Shown one piece after another: positions 32,499-42,794 of a stretch of 51,381 nucleotides of DNA. Position 1 is the first letter of the stretch. The number at the start of each line of letters is the position of its first letter. The notes below the pieces were generated by a model that saw only the letters and a program-made list of their open reading frames with translations, did no database searches and was not told the DNA's origin. Location: positions 40,151-91,531 of the forward strand of contig JAMYWO010000168.1 of NCBI GenBank assembly GCA_024220525.1, read 5' to 3'. The DNA comes from Cochliopodium minus. Taxonomy: Eukaryota; Discosea; Himatismenida; Cochliopodiidae. A program made the position numbers and the translations under genes.

Positions 32499-33990
32499 GA
32501 AGGATCTGTTTCTTTTCTTGAACATGATGGGCCAAAGAGAATTTACAACTGTTTAAGTTATACTAAAACCCCCAAGCTCATCATATCTTGTCTAAGTGTA
32601 ATTTGGAATGCAACAGGAACTCAAACAAGTGAATAATTTTATTTTTTATTTATTTATTTTCGGAATTTTGAGAAATTTGTGTTGGGAGTCTGAGAATTCT
32701 GCTTTTGTCAGTAAAAAAATTTTTTTTCCAATTTTTTATTTTTTATTTTTATTTATTATTTATTTATTATTTCATTTATTTTATTTTATTTATTTATTTT
32801 ATTTTTTTATTTTATTTTATTTATTTGTTTTTTATTCTTTATTTTTTTATTTTTTCTATTAAAATTTTTTTTATTAGTTTTAAATTTTTATATTTTTATT
32901 TTTTAATTTTTATTTTCAAGTTAACAACAAAATGGATTTTTTGATGAGTTTTTTCGAAAGTGACAACTTAAAATTGAAAGAAACACTGTCTGCTGTATTT
33001 TTTAACTTATGTGGTACTAAAGAAACAAGACAGCTCATAATAGGAAAATTTTTGGTAATTCAAAAAAAAAACTATCAAAAAATTTTAAAATAAACAAAAA
33101 AAAAATAAAAATTTTAAAATTTGAAATAAAATATTACAATTTTTATTTACTTTATTTATTTTATTTATTTTATTTATTTTATTTATTTTATTTATTTTAT
33201 TTATTTTATTTTTTTTATTTATTTTATTTATTTTATTTTTTTTATTTATTTTATTTTTTTATTCATTTTATTTTTTTATTTATTTTATTTTATTTTTATT
33301 TTTTGAAAGACAAAATTTGTTGCTCTGGTGGGAAATAACCTAAACATAGAGTACAGCAATGTTCCCCAGGTTTGTACCCACACCTTAGTCTTGTTGGGAC
33401 TGGAAGTTGAAGGGAGAGAAGAAATTTATAAAAGAGGATTAGATGTTACTATTTTCCAACATTTATCAAATAAAAAGAGGTTAAAAATCTTATTTTAATT
33501 CTAATTTTTTATTTTATATTTTTGTTTTAAAATTTTTTTTCTTATTAAATTTTATTTTTCTTAATTATCATTATTTTTAAAATTGTCTTATCATTTTAAT
33601 TTTAATTTTGATTTTAATTTTAATTTTAATACTAATTTTATAATTATTTATTTTTTTTAAATTTTATATTTTTTTATTTTTTATTTTATTTTTTATTTAA
33701 AATTTTAAAATTTCATCATTTTAATTTTATCATTTTATTTCATTAGTATCAGTTGGATGAATAAGTTCTTAAATGACCTAAAATATAAAGAATGGAAAGA
33801 TTTCGTGATGAAACAGCTTATGTGGAACGAAAAAATCCATCATTTGTATCCCCAATATGTAAAAGATAAAGTTTTTCAAATCTTGTTGGTGAGATCTCTT
33901 AGACCTTCATACAAGAACTTGATAACCAAAGTTCCAAAAGGAATTTTGTTTTTGATTATTAAATTTGTGACCAGTGGCTTGTTTGAATAA
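32499..33990 (+). CDS. Armadillo-like repeat protein, 5' end missing
   Basis: Recognised exons: 32499..about 32629, about 32660..32710, 32921..33054, 33310..33479, 33747..33990. The last four join in frame. Helical repeats of armadillo type are visible: YNCLSYTKTPKLIISCLSVIW, ILRNLCWESENSAFV then INNKMDFLMSFFESDNLKLK, ETLSAVFFNLCGTKETRQLI, CTHTLVLLGLEVEGREEIYK. The last exon (ISWMNKFLNDLKYKEWKDF...VTSGLFE) is helical and ends at TAA. The join between the first two exons could not be made in frame with any GT donor, so either a base error next to the assembly gap or an unrecognised exon is involved. Upstream exons and the start are beyond the gap. Function unknown. Confidence 0.7.
33135..33300. 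repeat. TTTATTTTA microsatellite in an armadillo-gene intron
   Basis: Tandem TTTATTTTA/TTTTATTTA units within intron 33055..33309, T-rich in the sense direction. Confidence 0.9.
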
Positions 33991-34087
33991 AAAAAAAAAA
34001 AAAAAATTTAGTTTGTTTTGTAGTTCAGTTTTTATGGTTTTTACATCAAATAAAAAAAAAAATCCAAAAATAAAAATAAAAATTATT

Positions 34088-36652
34088 TTAGAAATAGAGT
34101 TGATTCAAAATAAAAAACAAAACATATTTTGGTATTTTCATTTTGAAATTTTTCAAGCACAAAAGTAATTCAACCACCAAATCCAAAAAAGACAAAGGGA
34201 AATAACGAAGAAGATTCAGTGACCTGACAAAAAAAAATAATTAAAAAATTTTAAATAAAAAATTTGAAAAAAATATTAAAACCATTTATAAAATCTTTGT
34301 CCACTATTAATAAGCATGACAGATCTATTATTCTCTAAAAGAGTGGGAACATTAACATTTTCATTGTGTTTTAGTCCTAATTGTCCTTTAAACAATATAA
34401 ATAATATAAAAATAAAAAAATATAAAAATATAAAAATAAAAAAATAAAAAATAAATAGAAAAACTATTAATTGAAAAAATTTGCCATTTGTATTTCTTCC
34501 CCACACTAACAAATCACCATCACCTTTGTACAAAAAATTGTGACTTTCTCCACAAGTAATATCCCTTGTTAAACATAATTTGATATTTGAAAAAATTCTT
34601 AAAAGAAAAAAGAAATTTACTTGACATCCTCGCCAAAATTACCAATAAAAACATATCCTTTTGAATGTATATCAAAATCTCCGCATCCAAGTTGTCCTAT
34701 GAAAAAATAAAAATAAAAATAAATATTATAGTAAATAATAAAATGTTAAAAAAATAAAAATAAAAAATAAATATTAAAAATAAAAATAAATATTAAAAAT
34801 AAAAAATAAAAAATAAATATAAAATAAAATAAAAATAAAAATAAAATAAAATGATAAACATTTGTTTACCATTTTCATTTAGACCAAGTGAAAATAAATC
34901 TCCATTTTTCATCAAAAGCAAAGAGTGATCTCCACCCAAACTAATTTTCTGTATGTCAGGTTTCAACCCCGACAGAGCAGTTATACTTTTCACATATTTT
35001 TTGTTGTTGATTCCCAATTGATCTTTTAAAAAAAAAATTATTAAAAAAAAAATTATTAAAAATAATAGAAATAATTTTAAAAAATAATTAAAGAAATTAA
35101 AATAATTTTTTTTTTTATTTTTACAAAATTCGTTTGACCCAAAAGCCAACACCACCCCGTTTTTTTTCAATATCATGTTGTGATCTCCACCCACATAAAC
35201 ATCTTTGATATTTCCATCAGACATTATTCTGGTGAACATTCCAATTTTTTTATTTGATAACATTCCTTTAAAAAATAAAAAATAAAAATAAAAAAAATAA
35301 AAAAATAAATGAAAAAAAAAATAAAATAATTAAATAAATAAAAAAATTAAGAAAATAAAAAAATTTACCTAATTGACCATATTCATTAAATCCTTTTTTT
35401 TTTTTTTTGATTTATTATTTCTTACAAAAAATAGAATTTAACTTTACCACAACCAAACAATTCTCCATTACCCTTCAAAATTAATGAGTGGTTTCTACCA
35501 CAATGAACTGACTGTATTGCTAATAAAAAAAAAAAATAAAAAAAATAAAAACAAAAATAATTTGAAAAAAATAAATTTTAGTCGAAAAAATTAATAAATT
35601 TAAAAAAAATTTAATTTAAAAATTAATTAATTTAAAAAAAATATTAAAAATTACTTGTGTCATTCATGAGTAAAGTCTCATTTCTAATCTCTCTCATTCC
35701 GCTCACAGACATTTGGTTGTCTGAATTCCAACTGTGAAAAATAAAAAATGGATTTATTTTTTTTTAAAATAAAAAAAAAAATAACATAATGAAAAAAAAA
35801 AAAATGGATTAAATAAAAAAAAAATATTTCAAAAAAAAATTAACAAAAATTAAAAATTACCCAAAACCTGTTAGATCTCCATTTTCTTTCAATATTAAAG
35901 TATGATATGCCCCACTCTTTATATCTCTTATTTTCGAAGATTTATTGATATCGACCGACTTCGGCCTAATCTGGCTGTCATTAGATCCTAAGCCAAGTTG
36001 TCTGAAAAAAAAAATTCGTAATAGTTTTGTAATTTTGATGAAAATTAAATTTTTTAATTTTTTTGTTTAATTTATATTCTTAAAAAATTATTTTATAAAT
36101 GAATTTTTTCATATTTTTTAAAATAATTTTTGATGTAAAATTTTTTAATTTTTTTATTTTAAATTTCAAAAAAATTTTTAACACAAATATTTTTGACTTC
36201 AATTTTTTTAATTTCAAACTATAATCATTGTTTTCTTGTTTTAAAATAAAATTATCTTACCCAAATGTGTTTTGTCCGAATGATAATATTTCCCCTCTTC
36301 TGTATGCAATGATGGTGTGGAATTGTCCCAGTGAAATAAACTCTATGTCTCTGTGATTGTTTATTCCCAACAAAGTTTTTTTGTTCAGTCCATCTTTGGA
36401 ACAGTTCCCTAATTGTCCAAATGAATTGCCTTTTTTAAATAAAAAATTTAATTTAATTATATCGTTGCAATGAAAATAAGAAAAAAAAAATTACATCCAA
36501 ATATATGAAGCCCTTCATCTTAAATAAAATCATTTTGATTAATGTATCCAACAATGTTGATTCATTAAATAAAAATATATATGAAAAATCATTAAAAAAT
36601 ATATTTTACCATCTAATAGTAGGGTATGATTAGATAGGCAATTACTATTCAT
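34088..36652 (-). CDS. RCC1-repeat (beta-propeller) protein with C-terminal KIPKY helical tail
   Basis: Thirteen exons join in frame to 412 residues (ATG 36652, TAA 34088). Successive RCC1 blades: SNHTLLLDG, NSFGQLGNCSKDG, ILSFGQNTFGQLGLGSND, GAYHTLILKENGDLTGFG, VHCGRNHSLILKGNGELFGC, NEYGQLG, VGGDHNMILKKNGVVLAFGS, QLGINNK, LGGDHSLLLMKNGDLFSLG, GQLGCGD, CGESHNFLYKGDGDLLVWG, GQLGLKHN. Length is close to human RCC1 (421). The intron after 34485 needs a GC donor (AATG then GCAAAT), supported by the conserved NGQLGL across the junction. The last exon (34088..34223) encodes a non-RCC1 helical tail ending KIPKYVLFFILNQLYF, echoed in the ankyrin protein. Ran-GEF activity is not implied; such propellers are often scaffolds. 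Confidence 0.9.
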
Positions 36653-36984
36653 TCAAATGAAAATAAAATAAAAATAATTTTCCCTTTAAAAATTTATTTG
36701 GTGACAATTTTTTTTTTTTAATTTGTAAATTTCGAATGATTGTTTCAATGAATCTATGAACAACAGATTGGGGATATATATACCTTCAAAAACCAACATT
36801 TTAATTCTAATCACGAAAGAAAAAATTAAGATGAAAATACGTTATGTTGGCTCATTACAAAATATTTTTTTGGGAATATTCAAACACAAATAAAAAATTA
36901 TAAAGAAAATTTTAAAAGAAAAATAAAATAAATAAAAAATTTAATTAAAATCCTTCATGCAAAGTATGTGTTGTTTGTTTTTCT
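36653..36984. other. Intergenic, RCC1 upstream / TPR downstream
   Basis: 332 A+T-rich bases between two minus-strand genes. A short frame starting at an ATG on the minus strand near 36801 could be an upstream exon or uORF; no splice to 36652 keeps frame. Confidence 0.4.
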
Positions 36985-38729
36985 TTAATAAACATTGTAC
37001 TCAATACCCTGCTTCTTCAAACGCTCCTGGTAGTCAAGGTACTCCTGCAAGTACTTGGAAGAAGTGTCCTCATCACCCTCGCCCTCGAAAATCTTGTGAA
37101 GGAGATAAAAAGTGTCAGGAAAAGGAAACTCACAATTCTCCACAGCACGCAACAAAACTTTCTTAGCGGATTTTTGTTCACCCATATTCTTAAGAGCAAC
37201 GGCTTTAAAATGTAGAATTTGACCATGATCTGGTTCAACTAACAAAGCCCTATCGAACCATTGAATAGCCGAAGCGTTGTCTTCTTTGATGTTGAGATAG
37301 ATTTGACCGACGTGGAAGTTTAGTTCGACGAAATCAGAGGAGTAGTACTCGATGTCGTCTTTGACGATGTCGATCGCTTTTTTGTAGGTCTCGAGCGACT
37401 CTTCGTACTTGTCCACTTGGAAGTAGGCGTGTGCGAGGTTGTTGTAGCAGGAGAGGTTGTCGGGTTCGATGTTGATCACTTCTTTGAAGAGATCGATTGC
37501 TCTGTATAATTTTCAAAAAGAAAAATTTGATTTTTTTTTAACAAAAACTAATTTTAAAATAAAAGCAAAGTAAATGAAAATAAAAGTAATGAAAATAATG
37601 TTGTTGTTCATTTATTATAAATAAAATTCAAACTATTAAGAGAATGATAAGTTTCTTTGAAAAATTAGATAGACTAATAATTTTCTTCGTTTGGTATTAT
37701 GATAAATTTTATTAGACTTTTTAAATATTTTTGCAATGCCCATTAAAAGCTTATTTATAAAACAAATGTCTTTAAAAAAAAAAGATTAAATTAATTACTT
37801 GAGTTTTTCGAATAAGAATTTGTTAGATATCCAAAGTCATTTTTTATGTTTATAAAGTTTAAGTTATATTAACCAAATATTCTTTCTTATATGATCTTTT
37901 TTTCCTTTTAATAATTAAATTATGTAAAATTGATCGATAAATGATCTATATTAATCAACATATAAATGATATGAAGATAATTTGGGTCATTATATATTCT
38001 TATTGAAGTATCTTTTTTGAGATATAAAATTGAGGAAGAAATAAATTTTCGAATCCTGATATATAGATGTTATAATTTCTTTTACCTCTCATATTCATTC
38101 AACTGGATATAACATATGCCCATACCGATCAAAATGGGACCAGTATGATAATCAATAGGTACATTCATGGCAGATTCATAACTAGATAGGGCCTCCTCAA
38201 AATGTCCCTTTTCAATCATCGACTCAGCCCTCAACACATGCTTCTTGAGGTTATCAAATTCCTTGCTGAGCTTCTTGGAATCCTGACCCAACTTGTTGGT
38301 CAATCGGGCATCGAATTTAAAGGCTTCTTTATCCTTATCTTTGATCGATACATTTTCATTGAAGGATCTCTTTACACTTTCTTCAATCTCCATCACATCA
38401 TCCTCATTCAATGGAACATCTTCTTGATCACTGACAGCGGAGGTTTTTTTTGTGTTGTTTGTGCCAAAGATATTCTCTCCTTTCTTCTTCTTCATCATCT
38501 CTTCTGTCTGCATCTTATCCCAGTTCTTTAATTTGGATGCTCCCATTTTACCTGATCTCCTTCTCTCAAATGATTTGATGGTGGTATGATAATCATGTTT
38601 TAAGTTCTGCATAGATAGAAATGATGTTGGGAGAAAATTTTTTTTACTGAATATATTTTCAAATAAAGCTTTATTGAATTTATTCGATTTGAAATGATGT
38701 GTGGATTTGAATAATTTGAATTTAAACAT
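36985..38729 (-). CDS. TPR-repeat protein with possible mitochondrial presequence
   Basis: Exons 38086..38729 and 36985..37501 join in frame to 386 residues, across a long 584-base intron. The first 35 residues are rich in Lys, His, Phe and Asn with few acids (MFKFKLFKSTHHFKSNKF), compatible with a mitochondrial or related-organelle presequence. Residues 60-160 are charged and low in structure (MKKKKGENIF, DVPLNEDDVMEIEESV). From about 165 come TPR units: MIEKGHFEEALSSYESAMNV, AIDLFKEVINIEPDNLSCYN, AHAYFQVDKYEESLETYKKA, GQIYLNIKEDNASAIQWFDR, ALKNMGEQKSAKKVLLRAVE. TPRs mediate protein-protein binding; partner unknown. Exon 2 is notably rich in G+C. Confidence 0.85.
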
Positions 38730-38822
38730 TGTTATTGATGATCCTTTTAATTTTCTTCCTTTATATATTTACAAACAACAATTTTTTTTTTAATTTTTTT
38801 CCCTCAGATAGAATATTCAGAA

Positions 38823-39393
38823 TCAAATATTTTTTATTTTGCTTATGTTGTTTAATAATTTAGAGGGACCCAATGCAAATCCAGACCATCCTGGATATGT
38901 TTCAAAAAATCAAATTAAATTTGTTTGATTTTTCATTCTTCAATATTTCATTTACCTATCATGAATGATACTCCTCCATATGGTGCAAGATAATTATAAC
39001 TCTTATCATTTGTGATGGTGGAATAATATTGTGATCCACAAAACAAAACGATCCCGCTGGTGAAAAAAGATGCAGTAAATAGAGGAAATCTACTGATGGG
39101 TGCAAGTAATATCCCAAATGAATGGATCAGATGGTAGATATCTTTGATTGAGAAGAATATTTTATATATGAATAAATATTATCAAGATGAAAAGAACGAG
39201 GATATATTATTCTGTTGGAAGATATTACTTGCTGTTTTGAATATTTCTTTATTTTGCTTTGAATGTTATTGATGTGAGAAATAAAAAAGAGAAAAGATTT
39301 TACTTGATCATTTTTCAAAACATGGGCTCCATATGCACCCATTCCAACAGCAGATGCGCCAGATATAGAAGATATTATAAAGCAGGCTTTCAT
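38823..39393 (-). CDS. TMEM256/DUF423 family membrane protein
   Basis: Four exons, 39304..39393, 39229..39256 (28 bases), 38956..39141, 38823..38890, join in frame to 123 residues (human TMEM256 has 113). Sequence follows the family closely: ISGASAVGMGAYGAHVLKND, EIFKTANIYHLIHSFGILLA (human ELFDKANKHHFLHSLALL), SGIVLFCGSQYYSTITND, LAPYGGVSFMIGWSGFALG. Four hydrophobic segments fit a small multi-pass protein. Biochemical function is not established for the family. The 28-base exon was needed to recover the conserved second segment. Confidence 0.92.
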
Positions 39394-39822
39394 TTTTTTT
39401 TATTTTCCTTTAAAAAAAGGATTTTCGGGAATTATTATTCAAGAGAACAAAATATAAATATATTTTCTTTTAATAGAATCAATTGTTAAGATGGAAAGTT
39501 CAATAATGCAAGGTGAATACATTTGGATTTTTTTTTTTTTGACTATTTTTTATAAATTATGCAAACTATGTGAGAAATCTCGAAATGAAGATCAAAAAAA
39601 TTCAAAATAAAAATTTTTAATTGTGGAATTATTCCCTTTTGTTTAAATATAAAACAATACTTGAACAATTTTTTTCTTGCCAAAAAAAAAATATCTTTCT
39701 TTTTTTTTTAAAGTTTGTTGATGATAATATAAAGGGAAATATAAAATATATTTTTTTTTATTATATCTAACACCCTATATTGATCAAAAACAGAAAAAAA
39801 GAAATGATATTTTGGATAATGA
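39394..39822. other. Intergenic, TMEM256 upstream / CaaX gene downstream
   Basis: 429 A+T-rich bases between minus-strand genes; nothing recognised. Confidence 0.5.
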
Positions 39823-40846
39823 TTAGGATATAATACAACAATCGTAGTGATGATCATTTTGTTTTTTGGGAGGTTCTTTGTGTTGATTCTGCTTCAATTC
39901 TTCGAGCTCTTCTTTGAGATTCTTCTCTACCTCCTGGATGGTGTTAAGGATGATATCATTGGGGACATCACAATATTCGAAATCACCCTTTGCTTCCATA
40001 CCGAATTGATACAATTTGGGTTGAAGATCTTTATATGATGATAATAATTGTTCAGATATAGGCACTGCTTGCACGCTTTCGAATTGGGGGAGGATATATT
40101 TGTCCAGAATGAAATGAAGATCCAAATCCCTTCTTTGCAATTGCATCTCATCTTTTGTATCTTTGAAGGTTGTATCCAAATTTTTCTATTGATATGGTAG
40201 AAATAATAATAATTAAAATGTAATTCAAATTGATTGAATTTTTGGATGGTGTATTAATTTATTTTTTGGGATCTTATTGTTGTTCTATGTTATATTTATA
40301 TTCTACTCCAAAATTTTTAATTTGCAAATATGAAAATAAAATTTATTATTTTAGTTATGATGTTAATAATGAAGTGATATTGTTTAAAATGTGATGTAAA
40401 TATTGTTGTTTGTCGAAATAAAAAAAAATTAAAAATAATTATTTATTATTTGAAATTATATATATCTTATATAATATGAAAGATATATAAGAGGAACTTT
40501 ATAGTAGAAAAAATGATGTATGTGTAGAGAAAAATATTTATATGGGTCTTTGAATATGTTCATACATGAAAATCGGATAGATCCCTCCAACAATAGAAAT
40601 GATATAGTGTCCCTTTCACTTGATTTTGTTTTAATGTTCTCTCTATTTCTTTCATAGCATCTATGTTGTTAATATCGAGATTTATAGGTGTATCACTATC
40701 AAACATTTCTCTTCTTGAATCAAACTAAAATTTTTTTTTATTTTTAATTATTTTTATTTTAATTTTATTTTTTTATAATTTGATCAATAAAATATAAAAA
40801 TTTATCAGTCCACTTACATTGGGAAGATTACGTTAATCCCAACCAT
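39823..40846 (-). CDS. Small CaaX-box protein, unknown function
   Basis: Exons 40832..40846, 40566..40724 and 39823..40185 join in frame to about 178 residues; the 5-codon first exon (MVGIN) is tentative, and MFDSDTPIN in exon 2 is an alternative start. The C-terminus is CCIIS: a CaaX box (CIIS, Ser at X favouring farnesylation) with an adjacent Cys that could be palmitoylated. The preceding region is a helix rich in Glu, Lys and Gln (VEKNLKEELEELKQNQHKEP). The body contains VKGTLYHFYCWRDLSDFH and DLHFILDKYILPQFESV, which I do not recognise. Prenylation predicts membrane association, but there are no GTPase motifs. Confidence 0.72.
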
Positions 40847-41158
40847 ATTATGTCTAGATATGTTTTTTCTTGGTATCAATTATTCATTTTTTATGGGAAT
40901 ATAAATTTAATTCGAATTGAAATCGTTGATATCATGGGATTTATTATATCAATTCATTTATTTTTGATTCAAAATAAGTGATTAGCCAAAGGAAATAAAG
41001 TTTAGATTAATTTAAAAAAAAATTGATTTAATATCAATCACAGGTATTGAATTCATAATATAAAAGTTATTGGATAGAGGTGATAAAGATTAAATAGGTT
41101 AAAAATTTTTATTCTTTCAAAAAATAATGAAAATGATTGTGGATTTTAAAAACTTGAT
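40847..41158. other. Intergenic, CaaX gene upstream
   Basis: 312 A+T-rich bases; no features recognised. Confidence 0.5.
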
Positions 41159-42050
41159 TTATTTATCCAAAGTAACCAAAGCATTAAACCAGAATTCAAC
41201 TCCAGGTTTTCCGTGGAATGGTTGTTGAATAGCACTGTAGGTACCAGTAGCATTTTTGTAAGCACCAAGACCTCCATTGATTACACCAGTATCCTATCAA
41301 AAAGAAAACATTTTGTCAATAAAAGAAATTTGGATGAAAATTGAATTATTAAAAAGAAAATTCTTTTTTTTTTTTACAATAAAGATAGCATGGGAATGAG
41401 TACAGTTTGGAATACAGAATCCATTCAAAGAACTATAGTAGATAGCATGTTCATCAAATACTCCATAGGTGACATTTCCGTAGACGGTGTAGGAATTGGA
41501 TCCAGTATAGGTTGCATTTCCAAAATTACGGGAACGTGCTCCAATTACATTGCTTACAGATGTTTTAGCTCCTGCATTAGCATTGATGTGTGTTGTGATG
41601 AGTCTTTTTTTTTATTAATAATGTTAAATATTGTTCCAACTTAATTTTTTGGATTGTTTACTCAGATGTTGCAACTCCATGACACTTTTTTTTGTTTGAG
41701 AAAGATAAAATTAATTTTGGTTTTGTAAAATATATTATATTATTTTGGAATATTTTGGAATTATGGTTAATGTTAATTACATGTAAACTTCATTTTGTTA
41801 TATTCTCATTAAAAGCAAAATATATTTTCATACTGTTATAAAATTTTTTATATTTTTTTTATATTTTATTTAAATAAATTTAGTTGATGGGTGTTTTTGT
41901 TCTTACAGCAGCACCTCTGGACCATGGATCACAAGCTCCATTATAGAGTAATACGATTGGGAATTGTACTTGCAAAGATAAAGCGAGAGCGATGGAAATG
42001 AGAATCAAAAAGAGTACTGGTTGTTTTGAAGATATTAATTTTTGTATCAT
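41159..42050 (-). CDS. Small secreted protein, dirigent/allene-oxide-cyclase-like barrel candidate
   Basis: Exons 41907..42050, 41662..41684 (23 bases), 41378..41603 and 41159..41293 join in frame to 175 residues. A signal peptide is clear (PVLFLILISIALALS). The mature part is rich in Gly, Asn, Tyr and Thr with repeated N-x-T sites (NATYTG, NVTYG, NCTHS, NATGTY). Near the C-terminus the stretch DTGVINGGLGAYKNATGTYS strongly resembles the TGVITGGTGxYxxAxGT hairpin of dirigent and allene-oxide-cyclase barrels, followed by a last strand GVEFWFNALVTL. Four Cys (ACDPW, ACHGV, GFCIPNC) may pair. Fold is inferred; an enzymatic role is not. Homologues in plants act in stereoselective coupling or cyclisation. 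Confidence 0.75.
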
Positions 42051-42323
42051 AAAATAGGTATGGAATGAAGAAAGAATTACCTTTCATTTTTTTTGATGAA
42101 ACAATTTTTTTTTATATTTTATTATTTTGATTATAATTTTCTTTCTCCAATTCCAAAAACAAACAAAAAAAATATCAAGTATTCAACTTTGAATTGAGAT
42201 TCTCTTTGAACATTTTTGTATATTTCAAATTTACCTTGTGATTATCCATTTTTATAAGATTAAAAAAAAAAAATAGTCATTTCCACATACTTGTATTTTA
42301 TATTGAACATATATAAAGGATAA

Positions 42324-42554
42324 ATGAGCAATAACAAGAATAATGAAAAGAAAGTATTCAACTATCTTAATGATGTTGAAAATAAGAATGGAAAGAAGGA
42401 GAAAGATCAAAGCATCAACAAGGAATTGAAGCAGAATGAATTACCCAAAAGAAGGAAAAGTGTAGAGGAGGAAATGTTGTCAAAGGAGGAAGAAAGATTG
42501 ATGAAAACAACCATGAGAAACTATGAATTTCATCCGAAATTCAATAACAAGTAA
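42324..42554 (+). CDS. Small charged protein, unknown
   Basis: Single-exon frame of 76 residues, ATG 42324 to TAA 42554. Half the residues are Lys, Glu, Asn or Arg. It contains PKRRKSVEEEMLSKEEERLM, a basic patch with a potential kinase site (RRKS), then MRNYEFHPKFNN. Predicted helical and partly disordered. A GTAATA directly at the stop and a TTTTAG at about 42714 would allow splicing to a four-residue end instead. Family not recognised; location 240 bases upstream of the mucolipin gene on the same strand. Confidence 0.55.
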   Translation: MSNNKNNEKKVFNYLNDVENKNGKKEKDQSINKELKQNELPKRRKSVEEEMLSKEEERLMKTTMRNYEFHPKFNNK

Positions 42555-42794
42555 TATGAATGGTGTGATGTTCATATCTATTGATAATATACACGAATAT
42601 TTGTTTTTTTTTAACAAATATTCTTTTTTTTTAAAAAATAAAATGACATAATTAAAGCAAATAATTGTGAAAAAATAAATTGTTACATTGATCTATCTTT
42701 AATTCTATTTTAGCAAAGATAATTGAACTCCCAACCTTTTATTCATTCAAAATATTAAAAAATAAAAAATCACCGAAAAAATTAAAAAAAAAAA

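Noticed and set aside
32608-32862. 84-codon + strand frame rich in Phe and Tyr
   Set aside because: Only the part with RNLCWESENSAFV is real (armadillo exon); the rest is T-rich intron read-through.
38040-38085. Possible tRNA T-loop (TTTTCGAATCC)
   Set aside because: No A box, acceptor stem or cloverleaf around it; lies in the TPR intron.
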